Below, piece after piece: positions 36,965 through 47,597 of a stretch of DNA of 64,000 nucleotides. The notes below the pieces were generated by a model. It searched no databases. It was given only the letters and a program-made list of their open reading frames with translations, and was not told the DNA's origin. Both the position numbers and the translations under genes were made by a program. Position 1 is the first letter of the stretch; each line of letters begins with the position of its first letter. The stretch is from the NCBI RefSeq assembly GCF_014202975.1, contig NZ_JACHHZ010000004.1:620001-684000 (forward strand). The letters are read 5' to 3'. Source of the stretch: Povalibacter uvarum. GTDB lineage: Bacteria; Pseudomonadota; Gammaproteobacteria; Steroidobacterales; Steroidobacteraceae.

Positions 36965-38236
36965 ATGAACAAGCAACTGTTGTTGATCGCCCTGGTGGCG
37001 CTGAGCGCTTGCGGGTCGCGCGACGAATCAGGCGCAAAGGGCGGTGAGCATGCTGCCGTGGCGGCCGAAGCGGCCGAAGCGGCCGAAGCGGCCGAAGCGG
37101 CCGAAGCGGCTGTCCGGAAAGGCCCACACAACGGCCGTCTTCTGGCCGATGGTCCCTTTGCGTTGGAACTCGCCATTTTCGAAAGCGGCGTACCGCCCGA
37201 ATACCATGCGTGGCCAACACTCGACAGCAAACCGGTGTCGCTGGCGGACGTGGAGCTCATCGTCGAGCTTACCCGGCTGGGCAACAAGGTCGATCGGTTC
37301 GAGTTCGCGCCGCAGGCGGACTATCTGCGAGGCAATGGCGTCGTCCGCGAGCCGCACTCCTTCGTCGTCAAGGTCACCGCCACGCATGCCGGCAAGACGT
37401 ATCAGTGGAGCTTCGACAGCTTCGAGGGGCGCACCGCGATTGCCGCGGATATTGCGCAGAGCGCGGGGATCGAGACAGAGGTTGCCGGTCCGGCGAAGCT
37501 GGTCGACACGCTAACTTTGTACGGCAACATTGCGCCCGATCAGGCGCGTCAACGGCAGGTGAGCGCGCGCTATCCGGGTCTGATCCGCACCGTGCATAAG
37601 AAGCTGGGCGACCAGGTTCGTGCCGGCGAACCTTTGGTCGCCATCGAGAGCAACGAAAGCCTGCAGACATACACGGTGACCGCACCGGTGAATGGCATCG
37701 TCACGGCGCGCGATGCCAATCCCGGGGAGCAGTCGGGGGATCGCACGCTATTCACGATCGTCGATCCTTCTTCGGTCTGGGCGGAGCTGTCCGTCTTTAC
37801 GCGCGACCGCGCACGCGTTCGTCCTGGCGCAGTGGTACGAGTCCGGGGTGCGGACTCCAGTACCGAAGTGCTGGGGAAGATCGAGCGCGTCGACGTTCAG
37901 GCCAGCGCCAATCAGGCCGTGATCGCACGTGCGACGCTCGACAACTCGAGCGGACTGTTCATCCCCGGCGGCTTTGTCACTGCGGAAGTCTCTGTTGGCG
38001 AACGTGAAGTGCCGCTGGCCGTCAGGACCAGCGGGCTGCAGCCGTTCCGCGACTTTACTGTCGTGTTCGAGAAGGTCGATGACACTTATGAAGTGCGCAT
38101 GCTTGAGCTGGGCGAGCAGCGAGGCGAATGGGTTGAGGTGCTCGGCGGCCTGTCGCCGGGCGCGAGCTACGTGACCGAGAACAGTTATCTGATCAAGGCG
38201 GACGTCGAGAAGTCGGGCGCCTCACATGATCACTGA
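36965..38236 (+). CDS. czcB: CzcB-type adaptor lipoprotein (second copy)
   Basis: HlyD-family adaptor, 423 aa from the ATG at 36965 (a GTG at 36953 is possible). Lipobox ALSAC, then an Ala/Glu-rich segment made of a five-unit AAE repeat, an N-terminal extra domain (about 50-160, GPHNGRLLADGPFALELAIFE) typical of CzcB-type adaptors, and the lipoyl core (RYPGLIRTVHKKLGDQVRAGEPLVAIESNESLQTYTVTAPVNGIVTARDANPGEQ). The end KSGASHDH mirrors the His end of the first CzcB. It follows the czcC remnant by 16 bases, so its outer-membrane partner must be supplied elsewhere, for example by the intact CzcC at 8540-9823. Confidence 0.93.
   Translation: MNKQLLLIALVALSACGSRDESGAKGGEHAAVAAEAAEAAEAAEAAEAAVRKGPHNGRLLADGPFALELAIFESGVPPEYHAWPTLDSKPVSLADVELIVELTRLGNKVDRFEFAPQADYLRGNGVVREPHSFVVKVTATHAGKTYQWSFDSFEGRTAIAADIAQSAGIETEVAGPAKLVDTLTLYGNIAPDQARQRQVSARYPGLIRTVHKKLGDQVRAGEPLVAIESNESLQTYTVTAPVNGIVTARDANPGEQSGDRTLFTIVDPSSVWAELSVFTRDRARVRPGAVVRVRGADSSTEVLGKIERVDVQASANQAVIARATLDNSSGLFIPGGFVTAEVSVGEREVPLAVRTSGLQPFRDFTVVFEKVDDTYEVRMLELGEQRGEWVEVLGGLSPGASYVTENSYLIKADVEKSGASHDH
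37061..37105 (+). repeat. In-frame 9-bp tandem repeat (five units)
   Basis: The unit GCGGCCGAA occurs five times without change in the czcB coding sequence, giving (Ala-Ala-Glu)5 just after the lipobox. The 9-base unit keeps the frame, so slippage would change only linker length between the lipid anchor and the adaptor body. Confidence 0.95.
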
Positions 38237-38252
38237 TGACGCTCGAGGCTGA

Positions 38253-41438
<3,186 letters not shown>

Positions 41439-41508
41439 CGATATGACTTTCAAGCATCCACTTTTCCGCGTTCCTGTTCCCGTCTCACAACTGTAAAGGA
41501 GTCTCGAC

Positions 41509-41790
41509 ATGACCGTGATTCGATTCTATTCGGCCGCTGTCCTTGCCTTGGTCGTTAGTTCGGCTTCCGCGCATGAAGGCATGCACGGTCCAGGCGCCGA
41601 GTTCGATGCCAACGAAGATGGAAAGCTGTCGGTCGCGGAGTACACCGCTTACTTGCAATCCAGCAAGCAGGACGTTGCCGCGGCAGCCGAGAAGTTTGCC
41701 AAGCTCGATCGCGACAAGGATGGCTTCCTTACCAGCAGCGAGTTCATTCTGGGTTTGCCGAAGGCTCCCGCTGCAAACAACAACCAATGA
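41509..41790 (+). CDS. Exported EF-hand protein
   Basis: A 93-aa periplasmic protein with a signal peptide (about 1-21, ASA-HEGMHG) and two canonical EF-hand loops: DANEDGKLSVAEY and DRDKDGFLTSSEF, each with Asp/Asn at positions 1, 3, 5 and Glu at 12, so Ca(II) or another hard cation should bind. AAAGGAG is 7 bases before the ATG. It is the fourth gene of the second czc operon and ends before a hairpin. A metal-buffering role beside CzcBA is inference. Confidence 0.85.
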   Translation: MTVIRFYSAAVLALVVSSASAHEGMHGPGAEFDANEDGKLSVAEYTAYLQSSKQDVAAAAEKFAKLDRDKDGFLTSSEFILGLPKAPAANNNQ

Positions 41791-41807
41791 TCGACAACAA
41801 GCAAGGG

Positions 41808-41828
41808 GGCGCCGATAGCGGCGCCTTT
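41808..41828 (+). terminator. Hairpin after the EF-hand gene
   Basis: A 7-bp perfect stem (GGCGCCG, loop ATAG, CGGCGCC) followed by TTT lies 17 bases after the EF-hand stop and 30 bases before the next start. The T-run is short, so partial termination or attenuation is likely rather than a full stop. Confidence 0.5.
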
Positions 41829-41857
41829 CCTCCCACCTATCGACGTGGAGTCAAAGC

Positions 41858-42523
41858 GTGTCAAAGCCAGTTTCGCCGTACGAATCCAATCCTCCATCAG
41901 GCAAAGGTATCCTGGTCAGTGTGGCCGTCGCGCTGGCCGGCGCCGCCGCCGTGCTGGTGACTATCATCCTTCCAGCCGAATACAACATCGATCCCACGCG
42001 CATAGGCGGTGCACTCGGCCTGACCGCCCTGAATGCGCCCGCTCGAACGGTGCAGGTCGCCAATGTGGTGGGCGGCAACGAAAAGTACCGTGAAGTGGCG
42101 ATTCCGGATTTCGGCCAGCCGGTGCCGTTGCCGAATCCCGACGTCTTTCAGAAAAGGACCGCGGCAGCAAACTCCGAAACGCTGACGATCACGCTGCAAC
42201 CCGGGCAGCAAACAGAACTCAAGACGCTCCTGAAGACCAGCCAGATGCTCCTGTTCTCGTGGCAGGCCGAGGGCGGACAGGTTTACACCGATTTCCACGG
42301 GCACGAACCCGGTGCTGGTGACGATTTCTGGGTTCGATACGAGGAGCAGCAGGCTGGAACCGAGGGCCGCGGTTCGCTGGTCGCGCCGTTCGAGGGTGAG
42401 CACGGCTGGTTCTGGCTGAATATCAGTGAGACGCCGGTAACCATCAAGCTCAGTGTCAACGGCTACTACGAGAAGATGATCAACTATGGCATATCCGGCG
42501 GAACACCCTCGGGGGGCAAGTGA
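41858..42523 (+). CDS. Transmembrane anchor protein of metal-efflux operons
   Basis: A 221-aa protein with one N-terminal transmembrane helix (GILVSVAVALAGAAAVLVTIILP, about 17-39) and a periplasmic domain. It starts at a GTG with GGAG 7 bases upstream. The domain has conserved-looking segments (LQPGQQTELKTLLKTSQMLLFSWQAEGGQVYTDFHGHEPG, SLVAPFEGEHGWFWLNISETPVTIKLSVNGYYE). I recall such proteins annotated simply as transmembrane anchor proteins next to czc and HupE/UreJ genes. The FHGHEP and EGEHGWFW motifs could bind metal. It is followed after 1 base by the HupE-like gene. Confidence 0.72.
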   Translation: MSKPVSPYESNPPSGKGILVSVAVALAGAAAVLVTIILPAEYNIDPTRIGGALGLTALNAPARTVQVANVVGGNEKYREVAIPDFGQPVPLPNPDVFQKRTAAANSETLTITLQPGQQTELKTLLKTSQMLLFSWQAEGGQVYTDFHGHEPGAGDDFWVRYEEQQAGTEGRGSLVAPFEGEHGWFWLNISETPVTIKLSVNGYYEKMINYGISGGTPSGGK

Positions 42524-42524
42524 C

Positions 42525-43211
42525 ATGTTCACGAAGCATGGCGTGTCAGCCACTGTTTCTTTGCTGCTCGTCCTTTTCGCACCGCTTGCCCTGGCGCACG
42601 GAGTCGCCGGTGGTGACGCGGCGTACCTGGAGCGCATCCAGGGTGTGCAGTTCATTCCGTTGATGTATTTGGGCGCGAAGCACATGGTCACGGGTTACGA
42701 TCACTTGCTGTTTCTCGCGGGCGTCATCTTCTTCCTGTATCGAATCAAGGACGTCGCGCTGTATGTCACGCTGTTCGCTGTAGGACACAGCGTTACGCTC
42801 CTAACGGGGGTGCTCGCCGGAATCCATGCGAATCCCTATATCGTGGACGCGATCATTGGCTTGTCCGTCGTGTACAAGGCGTTCGAAAACATCGGAGGGT
42901 TCAAGCGCCTGGGGATTGCGATCGACACTCGGGCCGCGGTGTTACTTTTCGGCTTCGCCCACGGTTTTGGCCTGTCGACGAAGTTGCAGGACCTCAGCTT
43001 GTCGCAGGATGGACTCGTGCCGAACATGATTGCGTTCAACATCGGCGTCGAACTCGGTCAGTTTGCGGCTTTGGCGCTGATTCTGATTGCATTCAATCTC
43101 TGGCGCCGTGGCGATACGTTCGTGCGTGGCGCCTATGCTGCGAATGTGCTCATCATGGCCGCTGGGTTTGCCCTCTTCGGTTATCAGCTCACGGGCTATC
43201 TGGTGACATGA
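42525..43211 (+). CDS. HupE/UreJ-family membrane protein
   Basis: A 228-aa protein with a cleavable signal (ALA-HGVAGG) and about six transmembrane helices. HupE/UreJ proteins are secondary nickel (or cobalt) transporters. The signature GAKHMVTGYDHLLFLAGVIFFL (about 47-68) with His/Asp pair, AVGHSVTLL, and FGFAHGFGLS are all visible. The start at 42525 follows the previous stop by one base and is coupled. A divalent-cation role fits the czc neighbourhood; direction of transport is unknown. Confidence 0.85.
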   Translation: MFTKHGVSATVSLLLVLFAPLALAHGVAGGDAAYLERIQGVQFIPLMYLGAKHMVTGYDHLLFLAGVIFFLYRIKDVALYVTLFAVGHSVTLLTGVLAGIHANPYIVDAIIGLSVVYKAFENIGGFKRLGIAIDTRAAVLLFGFAHGFGLSTKLQDLSLSQDGLVPNMIAFNIGVELGQFAALALILIAFNLWRRGDTFVRGAYAANVLIMAAGFALFGYQLTGYLVT

Positions 43212-43252
43212 ACTGTCTGTGATGGCGGTTCTCCTGCGATGGACGATTCACC

Positions 43253-44317
43253 TTGTCACGTTTTTACGCACTGCAGCGGCACGCCCTCTACGTCCTGATC
43301 GCGGCAGCGCTATTCGGAGCGAGTGCGCCGCTTGCGAAGCGCTTGCTTGAACAACAGAGCCCGCTCTCGCTCGCCGCGCTGGTGTACCTGGGCGGCGGCT
43401 TGGCGCTGGGTATCGCATGGCTGCTCCGGCGCAGGCACATGAAGGTGCCGCGGGCGCATGGCAGGTGGACGGCTTCCGAACTCGCGAACCTCGTGGGTGC
43501 GATTATCGCTGGCGGCGTGCTGGCGCCGATCATTCTCTTCTGGTCGCTCTCCAAAATGCCCGCCGCGAGCGCGTCGTTGCTGCTGAGCTTCGAGGGCTTG
43601 CTGACCGCCGTGTTTGCCGCCGTGATGTTTCACGAGGCCGTTGCCCGCCGCGTGTGGCTGGCGATGCTGATCATGATCATCGCTGGCGCCGTCCTGTCAC
43701 TCGATCGCGGCGAGTTCGGCTTGCAACTCGTTCCTGCAGGGGGCGTGATTCTGGCGTGTGCGCTATGGGGGCTCGACAACAATCTGACACGCGCGGTGAG
43801 TCACAGAGACATCCTTGGAGTTGCGGCACTCAAGGGCCTTGTTGCAGGCGCGACCAATACAGCGGTTGCAGCGCTTCTCGGCCACAGCTTGCTGGTTTCC
43901 GTTCAAGGCACGCTGGGTGCACTCGCCATGGGTGCATTGAGTTTTGGGTTGAGTCTCGTGCTGTTCGTCAGCGCGCTTGCCCATTTGGGCAGCGCCCGAA
44001 CGGCGGCTCATTTCGGGACCGCGCCCTTCATCGGCGCGGCGCTCGCGGTGCTACTCGGCGAGCCGCTCTCGCTTTCGTTGATCGCAGCAGTCGTCCTGAC
44101 CGTGCTATCGACGTGGCTCGTGCTCACCGAGACCCACGAGCACGGACACACGCATGAGACCATCGACCATGAGCACGCGCATGTTCATGACGAGCACCAT
44201 CAGCACGGGCATGAAGGCGATGAAGGGCCGGAGCCGCATCGCCATCGCCACAGACATGAACCGCTATCGCACAGCCACTCGCATTTGCCGGACTTGCATC
44301 ATCGGCATCGGCATTGA
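43253..44317 (+). CDS. DMT/EamA-family transporter with a long His-rich tail
   Basis: A 354-aa drug/metabolite-transporter family protein with ten predicted transmembrane helices in two EamA repeats (repeat 1 starts ALYVLIAAALFGASAPLAKRLLEQ, repeat 2 near AGGVILACALWGLDNNLTRAVS). After residue 300 comes a tail of about 55 residues with around 24 histidines (HEHGHTHETIDHEHAHVHDEHHQHGHEGD..., ending HHRHRH). Most EamA proteins lack this. The start appears to be a TTG (43253), with only a weak ribosome site, so the true start is uncertain. The tail suggests a metal exporter or sensor in this operon. Confidence 0.83.
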   Translation: MSRFYALQRHALYVLIAAALFGASAPLAKRLLEQQSPLSLAALVYLGGGLALGIAWLLRRRHMKVPRAHGRWTASELANLVGAIIAGGVLAPIILFWSLSKMPAASASLLLSFEGLLTAVFAAVMFHEAVARRVWLAMLIMIIAGAVLSLDRGEFGLQLVPAGGVILACALWGLDNNLTRAVSHRDILGVAALKGLVAGATNTAVAALLGHSLLVSVQGTLGALAMGALSFGLSLVLFVSALAHLGSARTAAHFGTAPFIGAALAVLLGEPLSLSLIAAVVLTVLSTWLVLTETHEHGHTHETIDHEHAHVHDEHHQHGHEGDEGPEPHRHRHRHEPLSHSHSHLPDLHHRHRH

Positions 44318-44363
44318 ATAAGGTGAAAGATCCTGCGCAATCTCACAAATGAAGTAGTGGGCG

Positions 44364-44415
44364 GCGGCGCCGATCAGTTGAAGTCCAGGCGCCGCTATCC
44401 GAATCCCGGATAGCG
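44364..44415 (+). other. Two overlapping, mutually exclusive hairpins
   Basis: GCGGCGCC (44364-44371) pairs with GGCGCCGC (44388-44395), and CGCTATCCG (44393-44401) pairs with CGGATAGCG (44407-44415) around a 5-base loop. The arms share 44393-44395, so only one stem can form fully. The pair sits in the 165-base gap between the DMT and MFS genes. No T-run follows, so it may be an attenuator-like element, a processed end, or chance in GC-rich DNA. Confidence 0.35.
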
Positions 44416-44482
44416 TCCGTTCTGAAGGTGTCTCGGGGAACTCCTCTGTGCCACAGGTGTTTGCGATGTCCTCAGCCTCACA

Positions 44483-45721
44483 ATGCCAACTCATGTGAAG
44501 ACAGAACGGGCATCCAGGTTAGTGAGCGATCGTGGCTGGCTCTACTTCGCCGTATTCGTGCGCTCGCTGGCGACGGGCATGATCGGCGTCCTTCTCGGGA
44601 TCTACCTCTCCGAACTACACCTCGGCGCGGACGCGATCGGCGTCATTGTCGGCGTCGGATTGGGCGGGGCGGCTGTGGCGACGTTTCTCGTCACCCTCTA
44701 TGCCGATCGCGCCGGGCATCGTGCAACGTTGCTTCTCATTACATTCTCAAGCTGTGTTGGCGCAGTGTTGCTTGCACTGAGTGCGCATCCGGTCGCCCTT
44801 GGATTCGCAGCGCTGGTCGGGATGGTCAATGGAATGGGCAGGGACCGCGGTGCCGCGCTGGTGGTGGAGCAGGCGGCATTGCCCGCGACCGCGTCGGATC
44901 GCGAGCGCACCATGGTATTTGCGAAGTACAACGTTCTTCAGGACATCGGCCACGCGCTGGGTGCGTTGCTGGCTGCGTTGCCAGCGATACTTCAGCAGAG
45001 CGGCGTTGCGGAGCTTCCGGCATTTCGCACATCCGTGGCGGTCTACGCTGCGCTGTCCTTCCTGCCCGTGTTGGCGTATTGGCGTCTCTCATCGAACGTT
45101 GAAGCGACGCATGTCGCTGCCGCGAAGCGTGTATCGCCCGAAACGCGCAGCATTCTGTGGAAGATCTCCTCGCTATTTGCCCTCGACAGTCTCGCGGGCG
45201 GGTTCTTGACGACGGCCCTTCTATCGTTTTTCTTCCACGAACGGTTTGGAGTCGGCATTGAGATGATCGGGTTGCTGTTCTTCGCGGCTCGGATCGCGAA
45301 CGCGGCTTCGCACATCGCTGCTGCGTGGCTCGCCCAACGCATTGGTCTCGTGAACACCATGGTGTTCACGCACATTCCTTCGAGCCTGCTGCTCGCGACT
45401 GTTCCTTTCATGCCGAGTTTCCCAATAGCGGCGGCATTGTTCCTTCTGCGCGAGGGCTTCGTTGAAATGGATGTACCGACGCGGCAGTCATACGTGATGG
45501 CGATCGTCCGACCTGAAGAGCGAGCGTTTGCTTCAGGCGTCACTCACCTTGTGCGTCTCGCTGGTTGGGCAATCGCTCCGGCGCTCGCCGGTTACTTGAT
45601 GGGCGGCGGCCATCTCGCGCTTCCGCTTCTGATTGGAGCTGGGATGAAAATTGCGTACGACCTGATGCTCTGGCGCTCATTCCGCCGGTTGCGACCGCCC
45701 GAGGAATGCGAGCCTGTGTGA
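44483..45721 (+). CDS. MFS transporter
   Basis: A 412-aa major facilitator protein with about 12 transmembrane helices. The loop 2-3 motif is LYADRAGHRATLLLITF, and the central loop includes a large hydrophilic region (about 200-225). Segments RTMVFAKYNVLQDIGHALGALLAALP and PTRQSYVMAIVRPEERAFASGVTHLVR resemble MFS proteins I have seen beside metal- and arsenic-resistance genes. Substrate unknown. It is separated by a hairpin region from the DMT gene and may have its own promoter. Confidence 0.85.
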   Translation: MPTHVKTERASRLVSDRGWLYFAVFVRSLATGMIGVLLGIYLSELHLGADAIGVIVGVGLGGAAVATFLVTLYADRAGHRATLLLITFSSCVGAVLLALSAHPVALGFAALVGMVNGMGRDRGAALVVEQAALPATASDRERTMVFAKYNVLQDIGHALGALLAALPAILQQSGVAELPAFRTSVAVYAALSFLPVLAYWRLSSNVEATHVAAAKRVSPETRSILWKISSLFALDSLAGGFLTTALLSFFFHERFGVGIEMIGLLFFAARIANAASHIAAAWLAQRIGLVNTMVFTHIPSSLLLATVPFMPSFPIAAALFLLREGFVEMDVPTRQSYVMAIVRPEERAFASGVTHLVRLAGWAIAPALAGYLMGGGHLALPLLIGAGMKIAYDLMLWRSFRRLRPPEECEPV

Positions 45722-45790
45722 CGGGATGCGGCGAGATCATTGGTAGCTGACGTCATCGAACAACGTGAGCTATCCCCTTTGTCCAGAGTC

Positions 45791-46221
45791 TCACACCGCA
45801 CCCGCGTCCGTCAGCGTCACTTCATTTTGGCCATGAGGTAAGTGTCGAAGGAGCAGCGCGTTGGCAGCTGCCGCGAAGAATGCAGCGACCGGCAGGAAAT
45901 ACCTCGGCCAAGTGGTATCGGGCTCCAGATCCTGGAAAACGCAGAGCAGCGACAGAGCCGCTGTGAACAACACGAGGATGGTGTAGGCATCGGTGAGTGG
46001 GTCTTCTCGCAAGTTCCGGGCAGCCCTGGGCATTGGGATCCACAGGACGGCGGCGAATCCCAATGAGGGCATGAAGACGGGCAGGCATTCATCAGCCAGA
46101 CGTCAGCCAGTGGATCTGGGGGCTCAGCAGATACATCGAGCCCGCCATACAGCGCGACCAGCAGGCCGACAAACCGGCCAACGGCCCTGATCGTCCAGTG
46201 CAGGCAACTTCGATATGGCAT
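45791..46221 (-). pseudogene. Frameshifted small membrane protein
   Basis: Two adjoining leftward frames look like halves of one protein. The upstream half (from the ATG at 46221) reads TIRAVGRFVGLLVALYGGLDVSAEPPDPLADVWL and then degenerates. The downstream half, one frame over, reads LPVFMPSLGFAAVLWIPMPRAARN, then ILVLFTAALSLLCVFQDLEP and YFLPVAAFFAAAANALLLRHL. Joining them by one extra base near 46090 gives a continuous product of about 140 aa with four hydrophobic segments. Either a 1-base loss made a pseudogene or there is a sequence error. No family recognised. Confidence 0.5.
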
Positions 46222-46533
46222 GACATCGACGATCCCCTTTCCACCGCGGGATGCCGGCGGCACATGCTCGGCCGTCAGCTGTCCGCGGCCGAGGGCGGCG
46301 ATATCGAGCTGTAGCTGGCATCGCAGGGGCCAGAAAGTAAAGGGTCTCCTTGCTCAGCACTGCTGACGCCTCAGGTCGTCGAGGAACTGCAGAAAACTCG
46401 GAAAAAAATGGAGGTGAGAAGAGCGTCTACGCACCTGTGGATTTCGCCCAGATGCTGGCGAAACATCAGGTGACCGATGACCGCTCGATGAATGCGTGGA
46501 GCCACAACCCGTTGAAGGTTAGGGGAGGGCGGG
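46222..46533. other. Non-coding gap
   Basis: About 310 bases between the broken membrane gene and the next rightward gene. A frame ending in KSVYAPVDFAQMLAKHQVTDDRSMNAWSHNPL is open across its second half but lacks a good start and has no recognisable domain; I do not call it. No promoter, repeat or RNA gene was recognised. Confidence 0.4.
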
Positions 46534-46911
46534 GTGACTATTGCGCGGATTGACTTCTCCACCGTCTTCAGGCCAATGTTTTGGGGACGGCACGAGGACA
46601 TCATGAAGACTGCCAGTGATCGCTTTTCAGCGGAGGAAGAGGGACGCGTGGTCGCGGATGTACTTCGCGGCATGTTGAGGTTCGTATGGGGCGTCGTTCG
46701 CGTACCCACTCTGATAGTTCTGGCCTTCCTTGAGCCCTTCGTCCGGATACTGCTGATGGGAACCGCAATTGGGAGTCTGTTGACCGGACTGGTCTACAAG
46801 GGATCGAGTGTCGCGCCGCCCATACCGTTCTGGGTGATGCTCTGCGTATCGTTGGGCTGTGTGATGCTTGTTCGAGCCTATCACTGCGTGCTTCGATTGT
46901 TCTCTAGATAG
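46534..46911 (+). CDS. Small membrane protein of unknown function
   Basis: A 125-aa protein with two strong transmembrane segments (about residues 52-80 and 95-112) and a charged cytoplasmic N-terminus (KTASDRFSAEEEGRVVADVLRGMLRFVW). The GTG at 46534 has GGAGG 5 bases upstream; an ATG at 46603 (MKTASDRF) with GAGGA 4 bases upstream is an equally reasonable start and would give 102 aa. No family recognised. It is the last gene before the toxin-antitoxin module. Confidence 0.6.
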   Translation: MTIARIDFSTVFRPMFWGRHEDIMKTASDRFSAEEEGRVVADVLRGMLRFVWGVVRVPTLIVLAFLEPFVRILLMGTAIGSLLTGLVYKGSSVAPPIPFWVMLCVSLGCVMLVRAYHCVLRLFSR

Positions 46912-47113
46912 ATCCACGGCCCGCCACAGAGAGTGTGCCGACGTGTTCGCCAACGTCTCCGGCACCGAGTCATCTGGGCCCGTGCATTCCGCGCGATTGG
47001 GGAAGAAACCGATTTATTGGTCCATCACCTCGAGTGTCTGCCACTGAGGCGGCAGACTTACTCTGGATTCCAATAATTCCTTACAGATCAGATACATGGA
47101 CTATCGCATAGTT

Positions 47114-47142
47114 TTGCAATCTGTCGGGTTTTTGCATACTAT
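47114..47142 (+). promoter_or_regulatory. Sigma70-like promoter of the abiE operon
   Basis: TTGCAA (47114-47119), a 17-base spacer and TACTAT (47137-47142) form a near-consensus promoter pointing at the antitoxin gene. Transcription would start near 47149 and the ATG at 47172 has a short leader. This excludes the in-frame TTG at 47142 as the translation start. Confidence 0.75.
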
Positions 47143-47160
47143 TGTGTCGGGTTTTTGCAA
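47122..47160 (+). repeat. Direct repeat overlapping the abiE promoter
   Basis: TGTCGGGTTTTTGCAT (47122-47137) and TGTCGGGTTTTTGCAA (47145-47160) differ only in the last base and are 23 bases apart. One copy fills the promoter spacer, the other covers the expected transcription start, the layout of an autorepressor operator. Antitoxin binding is the obvious candidate. Confidence 0.88.
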
Positions 47161-47171
47161 GGGTGTTTTGT

Positions 47172-47597
47172 ATGCGCGACCGAAGCAGAAAGACCTTGCG
47201 TGACAAGGTAGAAGCATTGATTGCTCGAAGGAGCGACGATGTGTTTCTCACGCGCGAGTTTGCTCGCCTTGGAGGCGAGGATCAGGTCATTCGAGCCTTG
47301 CGGGAGTTGGTTCGCGAGGGGCGATTGATCCGGCTCGGCTACGGCGTTTACGCACGCGCCGAGCGGTCGAGGCTTTCGGGTCGCCCCGTTCTGACTGCAC
47401 GTGACGGCTTCGTTGGCGCTTCGCGGGAAGCGTTGACGAAGCTTGGCGTCGAATGGGAGCCCACCGAAGCAGAGCGTGCGTACAATGAGGGGCGATCGAC
47501 GCAGGTGCCAGCTAATGCGGTCGTCCGTGTCAAAGGCCGCTTCGCTCGTCGGCTAGGCTACGGGGGCAATAGCCTCGTGGTTGAGCGACGCACGTGA
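47172..47597 (+). CDS. AbiEi-like (DUF6088-type) antitoxin
   Basis: A 141-aa protein with an N-terminal winged helix typical of AbiEi/DUF6088 antitoxins: LRDKVEALIARRSDDVFLTREFARLGGEDQVIRALRELVREGRLIRLGYGVYARA. The C-terminal part (LTKLGVEWEPTEAERAYNEGRSTQVPANAVVRVKGRFARRLGYGGNSLVVER) is the conserved C-terminal domain. AbiEi represses its own operon and neutralises the nucleotidyltransferase toxin encoded next, in a type IV manner. Its stop overlaps the toxin start (GTGA). The ATG at 47172 is chosen because the promoter ends just upstream. Confidence 0.87.
   Translation: MRDRSRKTLRDKVEALIARRSDDVFLTREFARLGGEDQVIRALRELVREGRLIRLGYGVYARAERSRLSGRPVLTARDGFVGASREALTKLGVEWEPTEAERAYNEGRSTQVPANAVVRVKGRFARRLGYGGNSLVVERRT

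Noticed and set aside
37061-37105. CRISPR-like repeat
   Set aside because: Units are 9 bases, directly adjacent, in frame and without spacers; a coding tandem repeat. No CRISPR array or cas gene was seen anywhere.
46350-46553. 67-codon frame before the small membrane gene
   Set aside because: No good start or ribosome site, no recognisable domain, and overlaps the next start.
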